Source: CAYUKK01 sp964445305 (GTDB lineage Bacteria > Acidobacteriota > Aminicenantia > Aminicenantales > UBA8522). Taken from it: a stretch of DNA of 20,837 nt. The notes under the pieces were generated by a model that was not told the origin of the DNA, searched no databases, and saw only the letters and a program-made list of their open reading frames with translations. The position numbers and the translations under genes are program-made. The stretch spans positions 1-20,837 of the forward strand of contig CAYUKK010000162.1 in assembly GCA_964445305.1 (NCBI GenBank), in the 5' to 3' direction. Positions 14,475-20,837 of the stretch are shown here, piece by piece (the first letter of the stretch is position 1; the number at the start of each line of letters is the position of its first letter).

Positions 14475-16154
14475 ATGGCCGTCAAGGAAAAGCAAGAATA
14501 TGCGCCCATAAAAGCGCCGCGTGGTACCGCGCTTCAAACTAAAGGGTGGGCCCAGGAGGGCGCCCTTCGGATGTTGATGAATAACCTCGACCCTGAAGTT
14601 GCCGAAAAGCCGCAGGAGCTCATTGTCTATGGCGGGACCGGCAAGGCAGCCCGGAACTGGGAGTGTTTTTGGGCCATCGTCGACAGCCTGAAAAGCCTCG
14701 CCAACGACGAAACGCTCATCGTCCAGTCGGGGAAGCCGGTGGCTGTTTTTAAGACACACGAGGAGGCGCCGCGCGTTCTCATCGCCAATGCGCTTGTCGT
14801 CCCCAAGTGGGCGACCTGGGACGAATTCCGCCGCCTCGAAGCTAAGGGTTTGACCATGTTTGGCCAGATGACGGCCGGAAGCTGGATTTATATCGGAACC
14901 CAGGGAATTTTGCAGGGGACTTATGAAACGCTCGCCGCCGTGGCCAGGAAGCACTTTGGGGGAAGCTTGAAGGGCAAGCTCGTCCTGACAGCCGGCCTGG
15001 GCGGAATGGGTGGCGCCCAGCCTCTGGCCGTGACCATGAACGAGGGGGTGGCCATCGTCGTGGAAGTCGACCAGGCGAGGATCGAGCGCCGTCTCCAGAC
15101 CGCCTATGTCGATACCATGACGGAGAGCCTGGATGAGGCTCTCAAGCTGGCCGATACGGCACTCCACAAGGGAGAACCTCTTTCCATCGCCCTCCTCGGC
15201 AACGCCGCCGACATCATCCCCGAGTTCGTCCGCCGCGGCATCACACCCGACGTCCTGACCGACCAGACGTCCGCCCACGACGAGCTCAACGGCTACGTGC
15301 CCCATGGCCTTCCCTATGAGGAAGCCCTTCGCCTCCGCCGCGACAATCCCGAGGATTATGTCCGCCGGGCCTACGAATCCATGGCCGTCCATGTCGAGGC
15401 GATGCTCGAACTCCAGAAGCGAGGGGCCAGGGCCTTTGATTACGGCAACAACATCCGTGGCCAGGCGCAGAAGGCGGGTGTCGAGCGGGCTTTTGATATC
15501 CCCGGGTTTGTCCAGGAATATATCCGGCCGCTCTTTTGCGTCGGCAAAGGGCCTTTCCGCTGGGCGGCGCTTTCGGGCCGTCCCGAGGATATCTACGTCA
15601 CCGATGAAGCGGTGCTCGCTGAATTCCCGGAAGACCGGGCTCTCGAAAGATGGATTCGGAAAGCGCAGAAGCAGGTCAAGTTCCAGGGCTTGCCGGCGCG
15701 CATCTGCTGGTTAGGCTACGGGGAGCGGGCCCGGTTTGGGGCGGTCATTAACGATTTGGTAAGGATGGGCAAGATCAGCGCGCCCATCGTTATCGGCCGT
15801 GACCACCTGGATACGGGCTCGGTGGCGTCGCCGAACCGGGAGACCGAGGGGATGAGGGACGGCTCGGACGCCATCGCTGACTGGCCCATCCTCAACGCCC
15901 TCCTCAACGCCGTCTGCGGGGCGTCGTGGGTTTCGGTTCACCATGGGGGCGGTGTGGGCATCGGACTTTCCATCCATGCCGGGATGGTCATCGTCGCTGA
16001 CGGACGGGAAGAGACAGGGCGACGGCTCGAGCGCGTGCTGACGGTTGACCCGGGGCTCGGCGTTGCCCGCCATGCCGATGCCGGATATGAGGCCGCTATA
16101 GCCTGTGCGAGGGAAAAGGGAATCAAAATTCCCATGCCCGGACACACTTTGTGA
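14475..16154 (+). CDS. hutU: Urocanate hydratase
   Basis: This 559-residue cytoplasmic enzyme converts urocanate to imidazolone propionate, the second step of histidine breakdown, using tightly bound NAD+ as an electrophile. Length is normal for the family. Family motifs run throughout: GKAARNWECFWAIV, YIGTQGILQGTYET, the Gly-rich NAD-binding GLGGMGGAQPLAVT, catalytic Cys411 in LPARICWLGYGERAR, and SVASPNRETEGMRDGSDAIADW and SVHHGGGVGIG near the end. AGGAGG lies 6 bases before the ATG. No other hut gene (hutH, hutI, hutG or a formiminotransferase) is next to it, so the rest of the pathway must be elsewhere if complete. The last codons overlap an inverted repeat. Confidence 0.97.
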   Translation: MAVKEKQEYAPIKAPRGTALQTKGWAQEGALRMLMNNLDPEVAEKPQELIVYGGTGKAARNWECFWAIVDSLKSLANDETLIVQSGKPVAVFKTHEEAPRVLIANALVVPKWATWDEFRRLEAKGLTMFGQMTAGSWIYIGTQGILQGTYETLAAVARKHFGGSLKGKLVLTAGLGGMGGAQPLAVTMNEGVAIVVEVDQARIERRLQTAYVDTMTESLDEALKLADTALHKGEPLSIALLGNAADIIPEFVRRGITPDVLTDQTSAHDELNGYVPHGLPYEEALRLRRDNPEDYVRRAYESMAVHVEAMLELQKRGARAFDYGNNIRGQAQKAGVERAFDIPGFVQEYIRPLFCVGKGPFRWAALSGRPEDIYVTDEAVLAEFPEDRALERWIRKAQKQVKFQGLPARICWLGYGERARFGAVINDLVRMGKISAPIVIGRDHLDTGSVASPNRETEGMRDGSDAIADWPILNALLNAVCGASWVSVHHGGGVGIGLSIHAGMVIVADGREETGRRLERVLTVDPGLGVARHADAGYEAAIACAREKGIKIPMPGHTL

Positions 16155-16217
16155 CATCCTGTCACAAGTGTAACTCGCTCGAAATAAAAGAGATGAAGCG
16201 AGGAGGGTGTGTCCGGG
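16137..16217 (+). repeat. Nested inverted repeats over the hutU stop codon
   Basis: CCCGGACACAC (16137-16147) and GTGTGTCCGGG (16207-16217) are a perfect 11-bp inverted repeat. Inside, TTGTGACA (16149-16156) and TGTCACAA (16160-16167) form an 8-bp stem with a three-base loop, which ACAC/GTGT (16144-16147, 16168-16171) extends past a bulged T. The two structures share bases and are partly exclusive. TGTGACATC also recurs directly at 16150 and 16218. No T run follows, so this is not a standard terminator; it may be the hutU mRNA end or a mobile-element scar. Confidence 0.55.
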
Positions 16218-16267
16218 TGTGACATCGACACCAGCATAGACGACGGGGGGACGGCGCTTTTCCAGTA

Positions 16268-16296
16268 ATTGATTTTTAATCAATAACTTATAAAAT
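16268..16296 (+). promoter_or_regulatory. Promoter with overlapping operator-like dyad for the small cysteine peptide gene
   Basis: TTGATT (16269-16274) and TAAAAT (16291-16296) are 16 bases apart. A perfect 7-bp dyad, ATTGATT-TTT-AATCAAT (16268-16284), covers the -35, as expected of a repressor or regulator site. The start codon is 62 bases past the -10. Confidence 0.5.
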
Positions 16297-16357
16297 CGGC
16301 CAAGCTCCTTCCATTTGGCACGGAACTTGCCTTATTCGAGGCCGAAAGGAGGTTCCG

Positions 16358-16576
16358 ATGAAAAAAGCCATCGCTTTGGCGCTGGCCGCAGGGTTTGTCC
16401 TGTCTTTTTTCGTTTTGTTTGTTCCCCAAGCCGTTTCCCATGACGCAGACTATTGCTACGACAACTGGGAAAGATGCCGGACTCGCGCTTTCGAATCCAA
16501 TGAGGGCTGGTTCAGGAAGGCGATCATGCTCACGGTCTGCGACTTGGCGCTGGGGAAGTGCCTGCTTTTTTCTTGA
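16358..16576 (+). CDS. Small exported four-cysteine peptide
   Basis: The 72-residue product has a classic signal peptide (MKKAIALALAAGFVLSFFVL) with likely cleavage after AVS at 27, leaving about 45 residues. The mature part has four cysteines, at 33, 40, 61 and 68, in the symmetric pattern C-x6-C-x20-C-x6-C, which suggests a helical hairpin held by two disulfides. I know no family for it. A very strong Shine-Dalgarno (AAAGGAGG, 16345-16352) lies 5 bases before the ATG, a promoter with a dyad lies upstream and a textbook terminator follows, so it looks like a well-expressed single-gene unit. Downstream genes encode a secreted beta-propeller, a periplasmic thiol protein and an ABC transporter, which may process or handle it. 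Function is unknown. Confidence 0.8.
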   Translation: MKKAIALALAAGFVLSFFVLFVPQAVSHDADYCYDNWERCRTRAFESNEGWFRKAIMLTVCDLALGKCLLFS

Positions 16577-16588
16577 TGAGAAGCAGCC

Positions 16589-16641
16589 GGGGGTCTCGAC
16601 GTCCATTATGATGGGGAGAATCGAGACCCCCACCCTTTTTT
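16589..16641 (+). terminator. Intrinsic terminator after the cysteine peptide gene
   Basis: GGGGGTCTCGA (16589-16599) and TCGAGACCCCC (16621-16631) make a perfect 11-bp stem with a 21-base loop, followed closely by six T bases (16636-16641). It starts 12 bases after the stop codon. Confidence 0.9.
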
Positions 16642-16730
16642 CATGAGGGCTCAGCGGATTTTCGAGATGGAACGAGAAGCGGCTGAGAAAAGAATGGAAA
16701 GAAAGAACGAGAAAGAGGACAGAGGACAAA

Positions 16731-17741
16731 ATGAACAAAATGCTTTTTGGGCTGGTCGTCGGTCTTTTTAGCGCCGGGAGCGTTTTTCCTCCGGGGGCCC
16801 GGGCGGATCAACCTCGTCGTTATGAGGCAGTTGAAGTCCGCAGGGCAACGGAGGGCGGGGCGCGTCCTTACTTCTTCCGTGCCGTGGCCTTCCTTTTCCG
16901 AGCGTCCGAGCTATGGGTGCTCGATTTGGAGGATAATGAAGTCCGCGTTTTCAGCGAAGCGGGCCAATTTCTTCGCGCTCTCGGACGAAAGGGCAACGGG
17001 CCTGGCGAATTCGACATGCCTACCGATATGGATGTCCTTGGTGAGCGCGTCTATGTTGCTGATGGAGGCAACCGGAGAGTTCAGATTCTGGACAAGAAAG
17101 GGGCCTACCTGGAGGGGTTTAAGGTCGGTTTTTTCCCGCGAAAAATCCTGGCCCTCGGCGAGGACCGTATCATCGTCGCTCACCTTCCTTCCGGCCGGGA
17201 GGGCAAGGAGAAAATGCTCCATTGTTTCAACCGGCGCGGGGAACTTCTCTGGGAAGCTTTTGATTCCTATTTCTCGGGCAATTCGGTTTTCGATACTTTC
17301 CGTAATGATATCCTCCTGCGGCGAGGAGAGGGGGGGCATTTTTATGTCCTCGGCCGGAGCGAGGAGAAGAATATTTTCAAGCTTGATAGCCGCGGCAGGC
17401 AGGCTGAGGTGATCAGGGTGGGCGAGGACTATCCGTTGCGGAAAGTCGCCATTCCCACAGGAGAAAGAGGGAAAAGGAGGGAGCTTTGCGCTTTCTTCTG
17501 GAACGGCGATTGGCATGCGGGCAGGTTCTACCTGGCTATTCCGGATTATAGGGATAGGCAAGACGTCAACCCGGGAAAGGAAGTGGCGGTGGTCGATGAG
17601 ACAGGCCGGGTGGATGCTTTCATCCATTTCCCCATTCCCGTCAGCTCCTTGAGTGTCACCCAGTCGGGCAAGAGAATTTTCGCGCTGGATAGCCAGGGCG
17701 AGCTTTGGATTTTTGAAGTTTCAAAGGCGAAAGCGCCATGA
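16731..17741 (+). CDS. Secreted six-bladed beta-propeller (NHL-like) protein
   Basis: The 336-residue product has a signal peptide (MNKMLFGLVVGLFSAGSVFP..ARA, cleavage near 26) and no other membrane segment, so it is periplasmic or secreted. Propeller blades are recognised by repeated ELWVLDLEDNEVRVFSEAG, RVYVADGGNRRVQILDKKG and IFALDSQGELWIFEV units, with GRKGNGPGEFDMPTDMDV between the first two, a hallmark of six-bladed NHL-type proteins. The fold usually binds proteins or ligands; some members are enzymes, but no catalytic residue can be assigned here. GAGG lies a few bases before the ATG. It begins 90 bases after the peptide gene's terminator, on the same strand as the redoxin and ABC genes that follow. 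Confidence 0.85.
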   Translation: MNKMLFGLVVGLFSAGSVFPPGARADQPRRYEAVEVRRATEGGARPYFFRAVAFLFRASELWVLDLEDNEVRVFSEAGQFLRALGRKGNGPGEFDMPTDMDVLGERVYVADGGNRRVQILDKKGAYLEGFKVGFFPRKILALGEDRIIVAHLPSGREGKEKMLHCFNRRGELLWEAFDSYFSGNSVFDTFRNDILLRRGEGGHFYVLGRSEEKNIFKLDSRGRQAEVIRVGEDYPLRKVAIPTGERGKRRELCAFFWNGDWHAGRFYLAIPDYRDRQDVNPGKEVAVVDETGRVDAFIHFPIPVSSLSVTQSGKRIFALDSQGELWIFEVSKAKAP

Positions 17742-17929
17742 GAAAAAAACGTGGGTAAAACGTCAAATTGTGATGATGAGATGATGAGCAAAACATATAA
17801 CTTGAGAAAAAAAGCAAAAAAGTAGGCAATGCCTCCTCGACGGTCGACGGTAGGGATTACATTTATGGCCATGAAATGACGATAAGAAAAGATTAAAAGA
17901 GAACAAACGGCAAAGAAGAGGTGAAATTG

Positions 17930-18637
17930 ATGAAACAGGGCATTCTGGGGAAGGTGCTTATTTTGATTATGTGGCTCCCTTCCGTGGGCGCCGTGGCTGA
18001 AAGTAAAGAAGCGATGGCTGGAATCAGCCTGGATGAAAAATCGTTTCGCTTTCCCCGGCTCCTCGTTCGGCCGATTTCATTCGTCGCGGCGCCATTTCCT
18101 CTCGAGCTGGGCAGGAGCCAGCTCCTCACGACGCGGGACTCATGCCAGCCTCGAGCCCTCGACGAGGGACTCCATCCGGCAATCGACAGAGCAAGCACGT
18201 CCGCTTCTGGGAACAGGATGAAGTTAGAGCAGAGGAGGTCTGTGAGCGAGCAGATTTATACCTCTCTTGAGGAGGCGGTAGCCGATTCATCCCGGCCCCA
18301 GCTTCTCGTCTTTTTTTCTCTCGTCTGTCACGTTTGCTGGGAGGAGCTTTTCGAGATGAAGGAATTTGTCGAAAGATATAGTATTCCTGTAGAAATAGTA
18401 GGGATTGCCAAGGAGCCGCCAGCTGAACTCCAAAGCTTTGCGGCTCGCTATTCCTTCGCCTATCCCATTATTTATGACAGCGACAAGAAACTCTACCGCC
18501 GGTTTAGAGTCAAGCTCGAGCCTTTTCGGGTTATTCTGGTCAAAGGGACCATCCTCTATCAGGACGACCTGGATATCGATTATCTGGAGAGGAGGGAGAG
18601 GGTCAAGCGATGCTTGCTCGAGATCGCCTCAAAGTAG
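17930..18637 (+). CDS. Exported thioredoxin-fold (redoxin/TlpA-like) protein
   Basis: From ATG 17930 (AAGAGG 8 bases upstream; a GTG at 17921 would add three residues) it encodes 235 residues. The signal peptide is MKQGILGKVLILIMWLPSVG, with likely cleavage after AVA at 23, placing it in the periplasm. Residues 27-100 match nothing I know. The thioredoxin fold covers about 105-235, with active-site CHVC at 133-136 in LLVFFSLVCHVCWEEL and a candidate cis-Pro in LEPFRVILVKG. Such proteins reduce, form or rearrange disulfides; the small four-cysteine peptide encoded 1.4 kb upstream is an attractive but unproven substrate. The end of the gene overlaps the permease start by 28 bases, showing tight coupling with the ABC transporter genes. 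Confidence 0.88.
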   Translation: MKQGILGKVLILIMWLPSVGAVAESKEAMAGISLDEKSFRFPRLLVRPISFVAAPFPLELGRSQLLTTRDSCQPRALDEGLHPAIDRASTSASGNRMKLEQRRSVSEQIYTSLEEAVADSSRPQLLVFFSLVCHVCWEELFEMKEFVERYSIPVEIVGIAKEPPAELQSFAARYSFAYPIIYDSDKKLYRRFRVKLEPFRVILVKGTILYQDDLDIDYLERRERVKRCLLEIASK

Positions 18638-19347
18638 ATTTTTATCTCACCGCCAAGAAGGTCGGAGCGGCCAAGGCGGCTTTCGTCCCCCCGTTCGTCA
18701 TCGCCCTCTTCATCGCCTATGTCTGGCTTAAGGACTCCTATTCGATGGGCTTGAAGTTTTTTCTCTTCTTGTTCCCGCATATCTTTCTTTTTTTCTCCCA
18801 GGACATGATGAAGGATGAGGTGGAGAGCGGTGAGCTCGAGAATATTCTCTTTCTAAAAGGAAAATTCAGGGCTTATCTCTGGCGCAAGAATTTCTGCCTT
18901 TTCTTTATCGCCTCGGGAGTGGCGCTGGCGGCCATGGCGGGGATGACGGGCTATGGCCTCGCCGTCGGCGATTTTCCGGCTCAATCTCTCCTTCCGTTGG
19001 GGATGGGGCTTGTCGCCGGTATTTATTACATCGCCTTGGCGGGCTGGTTGAGCTTTTATTTGAGAGGGGGGTCGAACGTCCTCATCATCATCCTGGGTCA
19101 GCTTTCGCTTTTCATCTATCTTCTCTTTTCTGTGACCCAGAACTCGGGGTTCATCGACTGCCTGACGAGCGGTCGTTTTCCGGATTGGGGGAGCAGGCTG
19201 AAGTTCCTCCTTTTTCTTGGGCTTTTCCCGAACATTCTGGCCTCGGAAAAGCATTTTGTTTACGGCTTCAGCGTAATCGGGCTGGTTTTCCTTTTTTTGT
19301 TGTTGCAGAAAGCAAAGCTTCGTTCCCTGGAGCTGAGGAAGCGATGA
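18610..19347 (+). CDS. ABC-2 type transporter permease
   Basis: The 245-residue integral membrane protein has six or seven hydrophobic segments (about 24-40, 46-63, 94-118, 128-150, 156-175, 197-211, 216-232). The stretch MMKDEVESGELENILF, then a basic segment before the next helix, is typical of ABC-2 permeases, where a GTLE-like coupling loop meets the ATPase. The start lies inside the redoxin gene, and the stop overlaps the ATPase start as ATGA, so redoxin, permease and ATPase are translated together. The substrate and direction are unknown; ABC-2 systems are mostly exporters. The family is called from topology and context, not from a strong motif. Confidence 0.82.
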   Translation: MLARDRLKVDFYLTAKKVGAAKAAFVPPFVIALFIAYVWLKDSYSMGLKFFLFLFPHIFLFFSQDMMKDEVESGELENILFLKGKFRAYLWRKNFCLFFIASGVALAAMAGMTGYGLAVGDFPAQSLLPLGMGLVAGIYYIALAGWLSFYLRGGSNVLIIILGQLSLFIYLLFSVTQNSGFIDCLTSGRFPDWGSRLKFLLFLGLFPNILASEKHFVYGFSVIGLVFLFLLLQKAKLRSLELRKR

Positions 19348-20045
19348 GAGGCTCTGTCCTCAGGGTTGAGAACCTGGCCAAGTGCTATGGCCGGGTGGAA
19401 GCGATAAGGGATGTTTCTTTCTCTGTCCGGAAGAATGCCATCACCTCCTTCCTGGGTGAAAACGGCGCCGGGAAGACAACGACCATCAAGGTTATCCTCG
19501 GTTTTTTAATTGCCGATGGGGGTCGGGTCGATTTGGGGGCGGAACGGGTGGGCTATGTTCCGGAGCATCCCGTCTTTTTCCCATGGCTCAGGGGGTGGGA
19601 GATTCTGAGTTCGACAGCTCGTCTGTTTAAGGTGAGTGACGGGGTGGGCGGCTTTGAGCGGAGAGTCAGTGAGATAAGCCAAAGAATGAGTTTCGCTATT
19701 GAGCTTCTCGAGCGGAAAGTCCAGACTTACTCCCTTGGAAATCAGAAAAAGTTTTCCTACCTTCAAAACCTTCTTGTTTCTCCCGATTTCCTCATCGTTG
19801 ATGAGCCCTTTTCCAGCCTTGACCCGCTTTCCATCAAGAGCGTTCGCGACCTTTTTCTCGAATTGAAGGCGAAGGGGAAGACGCTCTTCCTGAGCTCGCA
19901 TTTGATTTCGGAGATGGAGAGAATTTGCGATGATATCGTTATCATCCGCGATGGCCGGATTATCCTTGAGGAAAGCGTCGAGAAGCTGAAAGAGCAAAGG
20001 GGGTTCGACCTTGAAACCCTCTTCCTTTCTTTCCACAAGAAATAA
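19344..20045 (+). CDS. ABC transporter ATP-binding protein
   Basis: This 233-residue ATPase powers the adjacent permease. The start at ATG 19344 (ATGA overlap with the permease stop) fits the domain start SVLRVENLAKCYG; a longer open frame upstream overlaps the permease and is not needed. Walker A is GENGAGKT (38-45), Walker B and D-loop are LIVDEPFSSLD (150-160), and the switch His is 186 in LFLSSHL. Two motifs deviate: the Q-loop position is Glu (YVPEHP, residue 74), and the signature reads YSLGNQKK (129-136) rather than LSGGQ. Close variants occur in ABC-2 linked ATPases. It ends the cluster and is followed by a small hairpin. Confidence 0.93.
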   Translation: MRGSVLRVENLAKCYGRVEAIRDVSFSVRKNAITSFLGENGAGKTTTIKVILGFLIADGGRVDLGAERVGYVPEHPVFFPWLRGWEILSSTARLFKVSDGVGGFERRVSEISQRMSFAIELLERKVQTYSLGNQKKFSYLQNLLVSPDFLIVDEPFSSLDPLSIKSVRDLFLELKAKGKTLFLSSHLISEMERICDDIVIIRDGRIILEESVEKLKEQRGFDLETLFLSFHKK

Positions 20046-20046
20046 A

Positions 20047-20066
20047 GGATAAGAAGGAGCTTATCC
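20047..20066 (+). terminator. Hairpin after the ABC operon
   Basis: GGATAAG (20047-20053) and CTTATCC (20060-20066) form a perfect 7-bp stem with the loop AAGGAG, starting one base after the ATPase stop codon. There is no T run, so it may be a Rho-dependent or weak end, or only an mRNA 3' hairpin. Confidence 0.4.
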
Positions 20067-20148
20067 ATTGACGCTCCGACCATCCCAAGCCATGGAAAAA
20101 CAAAAAATGGTTCATCCGACTTTTCTGTGGGTCCGAGGGTGATAATGA

Positions 20149-20173
20149 ATGACTCCCAAAGGGTTGGAGTCAT
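20149..20173 (+). repeat. Palindrome over the transposase start
   Basis: ATGACTCC (20149-20156) and GGAGTCAT (20166-20173) are a perfect 8-bp inverted repeat whose right arm covers the first two bases of the likely transposase ATG (20172). Such a hairpin would mask the start codon in the transcript. It could also be part of the element's end. Confidence 0.45.
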
Positions 20174-20656
20174 GCAAGATACAGAGCTTTATGGGTCTGT
20201 TTTGGGTCTTGAGGAACCTTGGGATGGGGGAGAGAGTGGGACTCGATTTTCTTCATCAGCGAATCGACGTCTGGGCGGTCCATCGAGGAAGTGGGCGATG
20301 GCCTTGTCATGAAGGTGATGAAATGCTGTCTATCTACCATCATACTTTTGAGCGGGTGTGGAGATATCTCGACACATGGCAGTTGAAGACGTTTCTCCAG
20401 GCGAGAGTTCCTCGGGTCAAATGTCCGGTGCAGGGGTAAAGCAAATGGGCGGGGCTCGGGCGGAGGAGAGGTCGAGGTTTCCAGCGCTTTTTGAGCGTCT
20501 GCGATTGATGTCATGAGGGCTTGTGACATTCTGAGTGCCCCGGGTATTCTGCGGATGAGCTGGGATGATGCTTGGCCCATCATGGGGAGAGCAGGCGAAC
20601 GAGGGCTGAAGGCGAAGGAGAAGCAGCTGGCGAAACAGATTGGGGTGGATGAACCA
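20172..20656 (+). pseudogene. ISL3-family transposase remnant, frameshifted and truncated
   Basis: Joining four frames gives an ISL3-like N-terminus: MQDTELYGSVLGLEEPW (from 20172), RVGLDFLHQRIDVW..GRWPC and RVWRYLDTWQLKTFLQARVP (about 20235-20435), GVKQMGGARAEERSRF..LFERL (about 20434-20498), then AIDVMRACDILSAPGILRMS and GERGLKAKEKQLAKQIGVDE (20501-20656). ISL3 transposases share the order ELY..LG, VDVW, RWPCPECG, RVWRHLD, RVPRVKCP.HGV, FERLAIDV and GVDE. At least three frameshifts are needed (near 20230, 20436 and 20500), the zinc-finger cysteines are partly lost (PCHEGDE), and similarity stops at GVDE before most of the catalytic domain. It is dead. No terminal repeats could be identified. 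Confidence 0.85.
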
Positions 20657-20837
20657 TTCTTTTTTTCTTTTTGCCCATCATCCCCTGCTGATTCTACCCA
20701 AGAAAATTCTCCCAAAATTGCCAATAGAGAATTGGCATCAAACGAAAGTGCTTGATCTTGTAGCAAATTATCACGATAGCAGGTGCACCCGAGGGGTGGT
20801 GTGGTTCGGGGGGCCGACCTTACCCGAGACGCTGACC
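20657..20837. other. Noncoding tail of the window
   Basis: After the truncated transposase the sequence is a T-rich, then A-rich run, followed by a G-rich stretch to the window end. I see no gene, hairpin terminator or terminal repeat of the insertion element here. Confidence 0.4.

Noticed and set aside
17760..17800. TTGTGA...TATAAC as a promoter for the redoxin gene
   Set aside because: The spacing of about 20 bases is too long for a standard sigma-70 promoter and I could not find a better -35.
20170..20766. 198-codon minus-strand open frame at the right end
   Set aside because: It is antisense to the transposase remnant and rich in Ser and Pro without motifs.

Overview
The window is a 20.8 kb piece of a bacterial chromosome with standard genetic code, moderate GC and Shine-Dalgarno-led genes. 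Large secreted proteins built from cohesin-like, dockerin and BACON-type domains, a six-bladed beta-propeller/redoxin/ABC cluster and an ISL3 remnant sit beside housekeeping genes. This mix recalls Candidatus Aminicenantes (OP8) or a related Acidobacteria-like lineage; that placement is an inference from gene style, not from a marker search.

Layout. (1) 1-3733, +: a surface-protein pair. The first protein is cut by the window edge and carries ~104-residue tandem beta-sandwich repeats, a cohesin-like domain, an internal dockerin and two more cohesin-like modules. The second has three BACON-type domains and a C-terminal cohesin-like domain. (2) 3734-4198: a gene-free stretch holding a GC-rich, hairpin-dense block bounded by a 10-bp direct repeat. 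(3) 4199-5131: an unrecognised 310-residue protein. (4) 5210-7463: a well-formed promoter followed by rpmE, prfA and prmC, a translation operon. (5) 7464-8795: hairpins, one copy of a GTAAACTGTCCCC repeat and, on the minus strand, a lipoprotein paralogue of the BACON/cohesin protein. (6) 8955-14474: a cyclic-di-GMP block with an HD-GYP protein (-), a divergent coiled-coil protein (+), and a receiver-GAF-GGDEF-PilZ protein (-) convergent with the coiled-coil gene. (7) 14408-16217: a second repeat copy, hutU (urocanate hydratase) and a nested inverted repeat over its 3' end. (8) 16269-20045, +: a candidate envelope system made of a small exported four-cysteine peptide with its own promoter, dyad and terminator, a secreted beta-propeller, a periplasmic thioredoxin-fold protein, an ABC-2 type permease and its ATPase. 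(9) 20172-20656: a frameshifted, truncated ISL3-family transposase.

How it may work together. The cohesin and dockerin modules suggest a small non-cellulosomal surface-assembly set, with the lipoprotein as possible anchor. The GGDEF-PilZ and HD-GYP proteins can make and degrade cyclic-di-GMP, and the acidic coiled-coil protein between them is a possible partner. The peptide-propeller-redoxin-ABC run is the best candidate here for an undescribed system: a secreted disulfide peptide with its own oxidoreductase and transporter. No tRNA, rRNA or CRISPR array was seen.
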